A stretch of DNA of 64,000 nt. It comes from Streptomyces termitum. GTDB lineage: Bacteria > Actinomycetota > Actinomycetes > Streptomycetales > Streptomycetaceae. The position numbers were made by a program, and so were the translations under genes. The notes beneath the pieces were generated by a model. The model did no database searches. It was not told the origin of the DNA and saw nothing but the letters and a program-made list of their open reading frames with translations. Shown here piece by piece: positions 33,256 through 42,116 of the stretch (its first letter is position 1; each line of letters starts with the position of its first letter). Location of the stretch: the NCBI RefSeq assembly GCF_014650175.1, contig NZ_BMUL01000011.1, positions 1,841 to 65,840 of the forward strand. Direction: 5' to 3'.

Positions 33256-34185
33256 TCAGGCGGCGACGGGCCTGATCCGGTTCGTACGGGAGAGGAACTC
33301 GGTCTCGCGCAGGGCGCGGGTCGCGTTCCCGTGGGCCAGGCCGACCAGGTCGCGGGCCGGCCAGTCGCGGCGCAGCAGCTCCGCGACGAGCGGCACGTAC
33401 CCCTCGGCCCCCTCGGTCAGGTGGGAGAGGCCGGTGGAGCCCGGTCCCGCCAGCTCCCGCACCCGGTCCAGGACGTCGGCGGTGGCCGCCGGGTCCGGGC
33501 CGACCGCGACCATGCAGACCGCGCCGTTCTCCCCGAGGAGCCGCAGCACGTCGTCCGGCAGCGCCTCCGGCACCGCCCGGGTGAGCAGGGCCGGGGCGCG
33601 GGTCACGTCGAGGACCCGGCGGACGGTGTCCCGGTCGGCGCCGGAGAGGTCGACGGCCAGGCCGATGCGGTTCATCTCGCGGACCGCCTCGCGGGCGAAG
33701 CGGTCGAAGCGGGTGAGGTTCACGGCCCGGACGCCGAGGGCGTGGTAGGCGCGCAGGGTGGCGGCGGAGCCGCCGAGGGCGGTCCAGCCGACCGGTCCGA
33801 GGAGGGCGGCGACCCGGCCGCAGTTGCGGGCGTGGGCCGTCTCCGAGGTGGTGTGCGCCAGGCGCAGGTCGTCGGGGCAGGCGGCGACCAGGGCGCGGAT
33901 GGTGTCGAGGCGGCGGAGGGTGCCGACGACGCCCTCGTCGGAGTCGACGAGCAGGGACCAGAACTGGGCGCCGGCCTCCGGGGCCCGGGCGGGCGGGAGG
34001 TCCTCGGGGTCGAGGAGCGCGGGGAGTTCGGTGTGGCCTTCGAGGACGGGCTGGGCGGCGAGCAGGGCCCGTGCGCGGGCCGTCTCGTCGAGCGGCGCGG
34101 GGGGTGGTGGCTCCGGGGGTTCCAGCGCGCCGACGGCGCCGCCGGAGGAGGCAGAGAAGGGGGGATGATCGTCTAGATCTGCCAT
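33256..34185 (-). CDS. Catalytically degenerate M19 dipeptidase paralogue
   Basis: A 309-residue relative of the adjacent membrane-dipeptidase-type enzyme. Colinear similarity is clear (AGAQFWSLLVDSDEGVVGTL, TLRAYHALGVRAVNLT, AVREMNRIGLAVDLSG, LAHGNATRALRETE), but metal-site residues are changed. HND becomes HTE, the Glu-bearing GAEGGHS becomes GPVGWTA, DLSH becomes DLSG and FSHSS becomes LTRAV. About 90 residues of the central/C-terminal region are missing. It is an intact, in-frame ORF with GGAG before the ATG, so it is a pseudoenzyme rather than a broken gene. Its role is unknown. Confidence 0.82.
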   Translation of the reverse strand: MADLDDHPPFSASSGGAVGALEPPEPPPPAPLDETARARALLAAQPVLEGHTELPALLDPEDLPPARAPEAGAQFWSLLVDSDEGVVGTLRRLDTIRALVAACPDDLRLAHTTSETAHARNCGRVAALLGPVGWTALGGSAATLRAYHALGVRAVNLTRFDRFAREAVREMNRIGLAVDLSGADRDTVRRVLDVTRAPALLTRAVPEALPDDVLRLLGENGAVCMVAVGPDPAATADVLDRVRELAGPGSTGLSHLTEGAEGYVPLVAELLRRDWPARDLVGLAHGNATRALRETEFLSRTNRIRPVAA

Positions 34186-34326
34186 GGCAGTACTCCGAAC
34201 TCGGTGATGCAGTACTACCCCGCCGGGGAGGCGGGGCAGTACCGTCCACCGTGCCGGAGGCCCCCGTCCGGGGCCCGCCGGACTGCGCCGTACGGGTGAG
34301 GCCGGGGCGCTCGCCCCGACGCCCGG

Positions 34327-35523
34327 TCAGACGCCGTCGAGCTGGGCGATCGTGGCGTGCGAGGCGGGGGTGCGGGCGGTCAGGTCGCGGGCGACCGCCT
34401 CCGCGTCGCGCAGCACGCGGACCGCGTTCGACCAGGTCAGCTTGGTGAGGTCGGCGCGCGACCAGCCCCGGTCGAGGAGTTCCGCGATCAGGTTCGGATA
34501 GCCGGAGACGTCGTCCAGGCCGGCCGGGGTGAAGGCGGTGCCGTCGTAGTCGCCGCCGATGCCGATGTGGTCGACGCCCGCGGCCTCCCGCATGTGGTCG
34601 AGGTGGTCGGCGACGGTGGCGGCGGTGGCCACCGGGCGCGGGTGGTCCGCCTCGAAGGCGCGGTGCAGGGCCATCGCCGCGTCGCCGGTGTCGAGGTGGT
34701 GGAAGCCGTGCGCGCGGAGGTTGTCGTCGGCGCGGGCCGTCCACTCGACGGCGGCGGGCAGGATGAACTTCGGCACGAAGGTGGCCATGGCGACGCCGCC
34801 GTTGGCGGGCAGCCGCTCCAGGACGTCGTCCGGGACGTTGCGCGGGTGGTCGCAGACGGCGCGGGCCGAGGAGTGCGAGAAGACGACCGGCGCGGCGGTG
34901 GTGTCGAGGGCGTCGCGCATGGTGGTGGCGGCGACGTGCGAGAGGTCCACCAGCATGCCGGCGCGGTTCATCTCGCGGACGACGGCGCGGCCGAAGGCGG
35001 TGAGGCCGCCGTGCCGGGGCTCGTCGGTGGCCGAGTCGGCCCAGTCGTTGTTCTGGTTGTGCGTGAGGGTCATGTACCGCACGCCGAGGGTGTGCAGGGC
35101 GCGCAGGGTGGCCAGCGAGTTGTCGATGGAGTGGCCGCCCTCGGCGCCCTTGAGGGAGGCGATCCGGCCCTCGGCGCGGGCCTTCTCCATGTCGTCGGCG
35201 GTACGGGCGGCCACGAGGTCGGCCGGGTAGCGCTCGACGAGCCGGTCGACGGCGTCGATCTGCTCCAGGGTGGCGCTGACCGCGTGGTCGCCGGCGAGCG
35301 TGCCGGGGACGTACACGGACCAGAACTGGGCACCGACCCCGCCGGCGCGGAGCCGGGCGAGGTCGGTGTGGAGGGCGGCCGAGCAGTCGCCGGAGATGTC
35401 CAGCGCGTCGAGGTCGTAGCCGCAGCGGTGGCGCAGCGCCCACGGGAGGTCGTTGTGCCCGTCGACGACGGGGGCCCCGGCGAGGAAGGCGCGGGCCTCG
35501 GCGAGCCGCTCGGCCGCGCTCAC
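34327..35523 (-). CDS. M19-family membrane-dipeptidase-like enzyme
   Basis: A 398-residue zinc dipeptidase hydrolysing dipeptides, including some with D- or dehydro-residues. The metal ligands are intact: VVDGHNDLPW (His23, Asp25), LKGAEGGHSIDN, MLVDLSHVA and VVFSHSSARAV. IGIGGDYDGTAFTPAGLDDVS is a family signature. No signal peptide is seen, so it is cytosolic. The GTG start overlaps the purE stop by 4 bases (GTGA), so it is coupled to the purine operon purK-purE. Confidence 0.93.
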   Translation of the reverse strand: MSAAERLAEARAFLAGAPVVDGHNDLPWALRHRCGYDLDALDISGDCSAALHTDLARLRAGGVGAQFWSVYVPGTLAGDHAVSATLEQIDAVDRLVERYPADLVAARTADDMEKARAEGRIASLKGAEGGHSIDNSLATLRALHTLGVRYMTLTHNQNNDWADSATDEPRHGGLTAFGRAVVREMNRAGMLVDLSHVAATTMRDALDTTAAPVVFSHSSARAVCDHPRNVPDDVLERLPANGGVAMATFVPKFILPAAVEWTARADDNLRAHGFHHLDTGDAAMALHRAFEADHPRPVATAATVADHLDHMREAAGVDHIGIGGDYDGTAFTPAGLDDVSGYPNLIAELLDRGWSRADLTKLTWSNAVRVLRDAEAVARDLTARTPASHATIAQLDGV

Positions 35524-36044
35524 CGGGCGAATCCGAAGGACTCGGTGCCCTCGACCTTGGCGCGCAGCCGCTTGCCCTTCTCGGTGGCCTGCGCGTTGAG
35601 GTCCTGGAGGAACTCCTCCATGCGGGCCTGGAGCGCGGGGTCGGCGGCGGCGAGGATCCGGACGGCGAGCAGGCCCGCGTTGCGGGCGCCGGCGACGGAG
35701 ACGGTGGCGACCGGGACGCCGGCCGGCATCTGCACGATGGAGAGCAGCGAGTCCATGCCGTCGAGGTACTTCAGCGGCACGGGGACGCCGATGACCGGGA
35801 GGGGGGTGACGGAGGCGAGCATGCCGGGCAGGTGGGCGGCGCCGCCCGCCCCGGCGATGACCGCCTTCAGGCCGCGCCCGGCGGCCTGCTCGCCGTACGC
35901 GATCATCTCGCGCGGCATGCGGTGCGCGGAGACGACGTTCACCTCGTACGGGATCTCGAACTCGTCCAGGGCCTGGGCTGCGGCCTCCATGACGGTCCAG
36001 TCGGAGTCGGACCCCATGGCGATGCCGATGACCGGGTTACTCAA
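35520..36044 (-). CDS. purE: N5-carboxyaminoimidazole ribonucleotide mutase
   Basis: PurE class I converts N5-CAIR to CAIR in de novo purine synthesis. The protein has 174 residues. Signatures are VIGIAMGSDSDWTVMEAAA, VVSAHRMPREM (with the catalytic-type His), AGAGGAAHLPGMLASVTPLPVIGVPV and NAGLLAVRILA. The ATG lies within the end of purK (8-base overlap), so the two are co-translated. The dipeptidase gene follows by stop/start overlap. Confidence 0.97.
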   Translation of the reverse strand: MSNPVIGIAMGSDSDWTVMEAAAQALDEFEIPYEVNVVSAHRMPREMIAYGEQAAGRGLKAVIAGAGGAAHLPGMLASVTPLPVIGVPVPLKYLDGMDSLLSIVQMPAGVPVATVSVAGARNAGLLAVRILAAADPALQARMEEFLQDLNAQATEKGKRLRAKVEGTESFGFAR

Positions 36045-37176
36045 CGATCGTCCCTCGCAGGTAGTCGGCGGCGTGGCGGGCGCGCTCCAGCACCTCGTCC
36101 AGGTCGTCGCCGTAGGTGTTGACGTGGCCGACCTTACGCCCGGGCTTCACGTCCTTGCCGTACATGTGGATCTTGAGCTGCGGGTCCCGGGCCATGCAGT
36201 GCAGGTACGCGCCGTACATGTCGGGGAAGTCGCCGCCGAGGACGTTGCACATCACGGTCCAGGGGGCGCGCGGGCGGGGGTCGCCGAGCGGCAGGTCGAG
36301 GACGGCCCGGACGTGGTTGGCGAACTGGCTGGTGATCGCGCCGTCCATGGTCCAGTGGCCGGAGTTGTGCGGGCGCATCGCCAGTTCGTTGACGAGGATG
36401 CGGCCGTCGGCGGTCTGGAACAGTTCGACGGCGAGGTGGCCGACGACGCCGAGCTCCTTGGCGATGCGCAGGGCCAGCTCCTGGGCCTGCCCGGCCAGCT
36501 CCTCGTCGAGGTCGGGGGCGGGCGCGATCACGGTGTCGCAGACGCCGTCGACCTGGCGGGACTCGACGACCGGGTAGGCGACGGCCTGGCCGTGCGGGGA
36601 GCGGACGATGTTCGCCGCGAGCTCGCGGACGAAGTCGACCTTCTCCTCGGCGAGGACGGGCACGCCGGCCCGGAAGGGCTCCTCGGCGTCCCGGGCGGTC
36701 CGGACGAACCAGACGCCCTTGCCGTCGTAGCCGCCGCGCACCGTCTTGAGGATGATCGGGAAGCCGTCGCCCTCCTCGGCGAAGGCGACCGCGTCCGCCG
36801 GGTCCGCGACGATGCGGTGCCGGGGGCTCGGGGCGCCGATCGTGTCGAGCCGGGCCCGCATGACGCCCTTGTCCTGGGCGTGCACGAGCGCGTCGGGGCC
36901 GGGGCGGACGGGAATGCCGTCGGCCTCCAGGGCCCGCAGGTGCTCGGTGGGGACGTGCTCGTGATCGAAGGTGATCACGTCGCAGCCGCGCGCGAACTCA
37001 CGGAGCGTGTCCAGGTCCCGGTAGTCGCCGATGACGACCTCCCCGGCCACCTGGGCCGCCGAGTCCTGGGGGGTGTCGCTGAGGAGCTTGAACTTGATGC
37101 CGAGGGGGATGCCCGCCTCGTGGGTCATGCGGGCGAGCTGCCCGCCGCCGACCATGCCTACTACCGGGAACGTCAC
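36037..37176 (-). CDS. purK: N5-carboxyaminoimidazole ribonucleotide synthase
   Basis: An ATP-grasp enzyme making N5-CAIR from AIR, bicarbonate and ATP. It has 379 residues starting VTFPVVGMVGGGQLARM. ILKTVRGGYDGKGVW is the ATP-grasp loop, and ELAMRPHNSGHWTMDGAITSQFANHVRA is the distal active site. The frame is open upstream, but GTG 37176 matches the family. On the minus strand TACCCT (37183-37188) ends exactly 6 nt before this GTG, so the message is probably leaderless. The GAGG immediately before the GTG is too close to serve as a normal ribosome-binding site. Confidence 0.96.
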   Translation of the reverse strand: MTFPVVGMVGGGQLARMTHEAGIPLGIKFKLLSDTPQDSAAQVAGEVVIGDYRDLDTLREFARGCDVITFDHEHVPTEHLRALEADGIPVRPGPDALVHAQDKGVMRARLDTIGAPSPRHRIVADPADAVAFAEEGDGFPIILKTVRGGYDGKGVWFVRTARDAEEPFRAGVPVLAEEKVDFVRELAANIVRSPHGQAVAYPVVESRQVDGVCDTVIAPAPDLDEELAGQAQELALRIAKELGVVGHLAVELFQTADGRILVNELAMRPHNSGHWTMDGAITSQFANHVRAVLDLPLGDPRPRAPWTVMCNVLGGDFPDMYGAYLHCMARDPQLKIHMYGKDVKPGRKVGHVNTYGDDLDEVLERARHAADYLRGTIVE

Positions 37177-37369
37177 CCTCTTAGGGTATCCGCACCACCT
37201 GCGGACACCCGTCCGGCTGTGGCTTGGCACAAGGCACGACGGCGTCCGGGGGGTTCTTCCGGGGTTTCCCGGCGGTTTGCGGACTACCCGGGCGGGTGAC
37301 GGGGGGTGCTGGTTAGCATGAGTGGGTTGACGCCACCCGGGCGTCACCCGACGGACGGACCGGCCCCCC

Positions 37370-37897
37370 ATGAGCGAACCCGGCGCGCTGCGCACGCGCC
37401 TCGTCCTCCTCGGCCGCGAGGTCGCCAAGTTCGGCGTGGTCGGCGGCCTGGGCGTGCTGGTCAACCTGCTGGTCTTCAACCTGGTCCGGCAGACCACCGA
37501 GCTGCCGATGGTCCGGGCGAGCATGATCGCGACGGCCGTCGCGATCGCCTTCAACTACCTGGGGTTCCGCTACTTCACGTACCGCGACCGCGAGCAGTCG
37601 GGCCGTACCAAGGAGATGTCCCTCTTCCTGCTGTTCAGCCTGGTCGGCATGGTCATCGAGAACGGCGTGCTGTACGCGGCGACGTACGGGCTCGGCTGGG
37701 ACGGGCCGCTGGCCAGCAACTTCTTCAAGTTCTTCGGCATCGGTCTGGGCACCCTCTTCCGCTTCTGGTCGTACCGCACCTGGGTCTTCCGGGCGCTGCC
37801 CGCGAAGGAGGCGGTGCAGACCGCGGAGTCCTTCCTGGAGCGGACGGAGCCGGCGCCGCCCCGGCAGTCCCGCCGCCGCCAGCCCGACCACGTGTAG
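37370..37897 (+). CDS. GtrA family membrane protein
   Basis: A 175-residue protein with four predicted helices (about 19-39, 50-67, 80-103 and 115-133). The GtrA/DPMS accessory signature is KFGVVGGLGVLVNLLVFNLV near the start and FNYLGFRYFTYRDR after helix two. Family members flip or hand on lipid-linked sugars (for example polyprenyl-phosphate glucose or arabinose). It is divergent from purK and syntenic with Rv3277. The C-terminal tail is basic and disordered. The partner glycosyltransferase is not adjacent. Confidence 0.9.
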   Translation: MSEPGALRTRLVLLGREVAKFGVVGGLGVLVNLLVFNLVRQTTELPMVRASMIATAVAIAFNYLGFRYFTYRDREQSGRTKEMSLFLLFSLVGMVIENGVLYAATYGLGWDGPLASNFFKFFGIGLGTLFRFWSYRTWVFRALPAKEAVQTAESFLERTEPAPPRQSRRRQPDHV

Positions 37898-37982
37898 TCG
37901 CCGGTACGCGCGTTCCCGGCCGGCGGTACGGCTCTGATGGCCACGGCTCCGGCCCGTACGGCTCCGACGGCCCGGGGTCCGC

Positions 37983-39254
37983 TCAGCGGACCGGGCTCTC
38001 CCGGGGCTCCCGGGCGGGGGCGGGGGCCTCGCGGCCCAGGAAGAGCGCGAAGACCGGCGGGTGCTCCTTGAGCAGTTCCAGGCGCCCGCCGTCGGCCTCC
38101 GCGAGGTCGCGGGCGACGGCGAGGCCGATGCCGGTGGAGCTGCGGCCGCTGACCGCCCGCTCGAAGATCCGCGCGCCGAGGTCGGCGGGGACGCCGGGGC
38201 CCTCGTCGGTGACCTCGATCACGGACTGGTTGCCGGTGACGCGGGTGCGCAGGGCGACGGTGCCGCCGCCGTGCATGAGCGAGTTCTCGATGAGCGCGGC
38301 GAGGACCTGGGCGACCGCGCCGGGGGTGCCGACCGCCCGCATGCCCTGCTTGCCGGAGCGGACGACGGCCCGGCCGGCGCTGCGGTAGGCGGGCCGCCAC
38401 TCCTCGATCTGCTGCTTGACGACCTCGTCGAGGTCGAAGGTGACGGCGGAGCCGGTGCGGGGGTCGCGGGAATTGGTGAGGAGCCGCTCGACCACGTCGG
38501 TGAGCCGCTCGACCTGGGTGAGCGCGATCGTCGCCTCCTCCTTGACCGTGTCCAGGTCGTCGGCGAGCGCCACCTCCTCCAGTCGCATGGAGAGCGCGGT
38601 GAGCGGGGTGCGGAGCTGGTGGGAGGCGTCGGCGGCGAGCCGCCGCTCGGCCGTGAGCATCCGGGCGATCCGCTCGGCGGAGGCGTCCAGCACGTCCGCG
38701 ACCCGGTCCAGCTCGGGGACCCCGTACCGCTTGTGCCGGGGGCGGGGGTCGCCGGAGCCGAGCCGCTCGGCGGTCTCGGCGAGGTCGGTGAGCGGGGAGG
38801 CGAGCCGGTTGGCCTGGCGGACGGCGAGGAGGACGGCGGAGAGGATCGCGAGGACCGCGACGCCGCCGATGATCAGGGCGGTGCTGCCGACCTCGGCGGT
38901 GACGGCGGACCGGGACTCCTCGACGATCACGGTCTCGCCGCGCTCGCCCTCCGCGTAGCCGCGGATGACGCTGTCGGTGGGCCGGACGCCTATCTCGATG
39001 GGCGGCCGGCCGGGCATGGTGACCAGGGCGTACCGCTTGGCGCCGCTCTGTTCGATGAGGATGTCCGGGGTGACCGGCTCGCCGCCGATGAGCCGGCTGT
39101 CCACGATGGACACGATCCGCAGCGCCTCGGCGTCGACGCTCTCCTGGGCGCTGCTGGTGATCGTGCGGGTCTCCACCAGGACGAGGGAGACGCCGAAGAC
39201 GGCGATGACGACGAGCACCACGGCGAGCGTGGACGTGATGAGGCGGCGGCGCAC
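37983..39254 (-). CDS. Two-component sensor histidine kinase
   Basis: A 423-residue membrane kinase. TM1 is at about 8-28, an extracytoplasmic sensor of about 95 residues follows, and TM2 is near 126-147. HAMP comes next, then HisKA with ERRLAADASHQLRTPLTALSMRLEE (His212). The HATPase domain has VLAALIENSLMHGGG (N box), VTDEGPGVP (G1) and RSSTGIGLAVARDLAEADGG (G2). GTG 39254 has GGAGGG at the right distance. The in-frame ATG further upstream (39287) is less likely. Its partner regulator lies 173 nt upstream, transcribed in the same direction. The signal is unknown. Confidence 0.95.
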   Translation of the reverse strand: MRRRLITSTLAVVLVVIAVFGVSLVLVETRTITSSAQESVDAEALRIVSIVDSRLIGGEPVTPDILIEQSGAKRYALVTMPGRPPIEIGVRPTDSVIRGYAEGERGETVIVEESRSAVTAEVGSTALIIGGVAVLAILSAVLLAVRQANRLASPLTDLAETAERLGSGDPRPRHKRYGVPELDRVADVLDASAERIARMLTAERRLAADASHQLRTPLTALSMRLEEVALADDLDTVKEEATIALTQVERLTDVVERLLTNSRDPRTGSAVTFDLDEVVKQQIEEWRPAYRSAGRAVVRSGKQGMRAVGTPGAVAQVLAALIENSLMHGGGTVALRTRVTGNQSVIEVTDEGPGVPADLGARIFERAVSGRSSTGIGLAVARDLAEADGGRLELLKEHPPVFALFLGREAPAPAREPRESPVR

Positions 39255-39427
39255 TGGCCCTCCGGGCGGGGTACGGGAGACTCCCACCGAGCCTACGTCC
39301 CGGGCCGGGGGCGCGCCGGGGGTGCACCGGAGCCCGGCCGCCCCGCGCCGGGCGCCCCGCGCCGCAGGGGGCGGGGGTCACGCGGGGGCCGCGCGGAACG
39401 GAGGCCTTCCTCCGGGCCCCTTCTCCG

Positions 39428-40105
<678 letters not shown>

Positions 40106-40534
40106 GGGGTGATGGTAGTCCGGCCGGGTGCCGGGCCGGGGCGGGATCACCAGGCGCCCGGAGGCGCCTCCGAAGCAGGGCGCGTACTCTCGTTCCCGCC
40201 TTCGAAAGATCGTCGTTGGTTCCTCGTTCACCTGTGATCCATCTCTCAAGTCCTTCCATATCCGACAGTGTCGTGGCGTATGGTGGCGAGACGTCTGTAG
40301 CGGTAAACGGGGACCTTTGAACTGCTTCGTCAGTCAAGGTCCTCTTTTCTGCGGGAGGTTGGCACCGCCGGCCCGGCACGACGAATGACCTGTGGGCCGG
40401 GTCCCGCGGCGCGGACATCGCGCGGCGGGGCGTGGATCCCGGACGGGGTGCGAGCGCTCCGGCCGGTGCCGGCCACCCCCCACCGGGCGCATCACGCTCA
40501 CGAGGCGTCGCGTCCCGACAGAGCAAGGATCGAC
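40106..40534. other. Divergent spacer between response regulator and POT transporter
   Basis: These 429 bases hold the response-regulator -10 at 40112-40117, an AT-richer patch around 40190-40300 and a hairpin with T-rich tail at 40311-40350. AAGGAT before the transporter ATG is the likely ribosome-binding site. No gene is supported. Confidence 0.5.
40311..40350 (+). terminator. Hairpin with U-tract in the POT transporter leader
   Basis: GGACCTTTGA (40311-40320) pairs with TCAAGGTCC (40334-40342) with one bulge, and TCTTTTCT follows. It resembles an intrinsic terminator or attenuator about 185 nt upstream of the transporter start. U-tracts are rare in this genome. Confidence 0.45.
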
Positions 40535-42040
40535 ATGGCGGCAACGACCGTTCCCGCGGGTTCGGAGAAGACCTTCTTCGGGCATCCCCGCGGCCTCGCC
40601 ACCCTCTTCATGACCGAGATGTGGGAGCGCTTCTCCTACTACGGCATGCGGGCGCTTCTCGTCCTGTACCTGGTCTCCGGCGGCGCCGACGCGGCCACGG
40701 GCAGCCAGGGTGGCGGACTGGCCATGACGGCCGCGACGGCCACGGCCATCTACTCCGTGTACGTGTCGATGGTCTACCTGATGGCCATGCCGGGCGGCTG
40801 GTTCGGCGACCGCGTCTGGGGCGCGCGCAAGACCGTCGCGATCGCCGGTTTCGTGATCATGGCCGGTCACCTGTCGCTGGCGCTGCCGGGCCAGGCGATG
40901 TTCTTCGTCGGCCTGGCGCTGGTCGCGGCCGGTTCCGGTCTGCTGAAGGCCAACATCTCGACGATGGTCGGCCACCTCTACGACGGCCCGGACGACCCGC
41001 GCCGCGACGGCGGCTTCACCCTCTTCTACATCGGCATCAACCTGGGTGCCTTCGTCGCGCCGTTCGTCGTCGGCACCGTCGGCGAGAAGGTCAACTGGCA
41101 CCTGGGCTTCGCGCTCGCCGCGGTCGGCATGGGCGTGGGCCTGGTCCAGTTCCTGCTCGGCACCAAGCACCTGAGCGCCAAGAGCAACGTCGTCCCGAAC
41201 CCGCTCTCCCCGGCCGAGCGCAAGACCGTGCTGGTCAAGGTCGCGGTCGTGCTGGTCGTCGCCGCCGTCTTCTACGGCGTCGTCGTCGCCCTGGGCATGT
41301 ACACCCTGAACTGGGCGATCGTCCCGATCACCCTGGCCGGTCTGATCATCCCGGTCGCCGTCCTGGTCCGCATCAAGCGCGACAAGGACCTGTCGAAGAC
41401 CGAGCAGTCGAAGATGACCGGCTACATCTGGTTCTTCGTCGCCGCCGCCGTCTTCTGGATGATCTACGACCAGGGCGGTTCGACGCTGTCGCTGTTCGCC
41501 GACGGCAAGACCGCCGACACCGTCTTCGGCTTCGGCTTCCCGGCCACCTGGTACCAGTCCCTCAACCCGCTCTTCGTGATGGCGCTGGCCCCGGTCTTCG
41601 CCTGGCTGTGGCTGTGGCTGGCGCGCAAGAACCAGGAGCCGAACACCATCGTGAAGTTCGCGATGGGCCTGGTCCTGGTCGGCGCCTCCTTCTTCGTCTT
41701 CGTCGTCCCGATGAACATGGCGGGCGACGGCACCAAGGTCTCCCCGATGTGGCTGGTCTCGATCTACATGATCCAGACCATCGGCGAGCTGTGCCTCTCC
41801 CCCGTGGGCCTCTCGGTCACCACGAAGATGGCGCCGCAGAAGTACGCCTCCCAGATGATGGGCGTCTGGTTCCTCGCCGTCACCGCCGGCGACTGCACCA
41901 CCGGCCTGCTCTCGCTGGCCGGTGTGGACCTGAACGGCACCGGGATCATCGCCATGGAGGCGAGCCTGGCCGTCGTGGCCGGTCTCGCGGTCTACATGTA
42001 CCGCAAGAAGGTGCAGGCCCTCATGGGCGGCGTGCACTGA
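40535..42040 (+). CDS. POT/PTR2-family proton-coupled peptide transporter
   Basis: A 501-residue major-facilitator protein importing di- and tripeptides with protons. The ExxER-type motif MTEMWERFSYYGMRALLVLYL lies in the first helix, and FYIGINLGAFVAPFVVGTVGE is the PTR2 signature. FWMIYDQGGSTLSLFA and IQTIGELCLSPVGLSVTTKMAP are conserved late segments. It has about 14 hydrophobic segments. The start ATG 40535 has AAGGAT upstream. It is divergent from a two-component system, which may regulate it (inference). A strong terminator follows. Confidence 0.95.
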   Translation: MAATTVPAGSEKTFFGHPRGLATLFMTEMWERFSYYGMRALLVLYLVSGGADAATGSQGGGLAMTAATATAIYSVYVSMVYLMAMPGGWFGDRVWGARKTVAIAGFVIMAGHLSLALPGQAMFFVGLALVAAGSGLLKANISTMVGHLYDGPDDPRRDGGFTLFYIGINLGAFVAPFVVGTVGEKVNWHLGFALAAVGMGVGLVQFLLGTKHLSAKSNVVPNPLSPAERKTVLVKVAVVLVVAAVFYGVVVALGMYTLNWAIVPITLAGLIIPVAVLVRIKRDKDLSKTEQSKMTGYIWFFVAAAVFWMIYDQGGSTLSLFADGKTADTVFGFGFPATWYQSLNPLFVMALAPVFAWLWLWLARKNQEPNTIVKFAMGLVLVGASFFVFVVPMNMAGDGTKVSPMWLVSIYMIQTIGELCLSPVGLSVTTKMAPQKYASQMMGVWFLAVTAGDCTTGLLSLAGVDLNGTGIIAMEASLAVVAGLAVYMYRKKVQALMGGVH

Positions 42041-42060
42041 CCCGCGCCCCCACGCGCACC

Positions 42061-42099
42061 GGGACGGCCCGGCACCTGCTCCAGGTGCCGGGCCGTCCC
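42061..42099. terminator. Bidirectional terminator after POT transporter
   Basis: An 18-bp-class perfect stem (GGGACGGCCCGGCACCTG and its complement) with a minimal loop lies between convergent genes, followed by GTTCTCTT. Confidence 0.9.
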
Positions 42100-42116
42100 G
42101 TTCTCTTCACGGGGGG

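Noticed and set aside
31838..35443. A 1201-residue minus-strand frame
   Set aside because: It crosses UDP-glucose dehydrogenase and both dipeptidase genes out of frame, and its composition is that of a GC-rich shadow.
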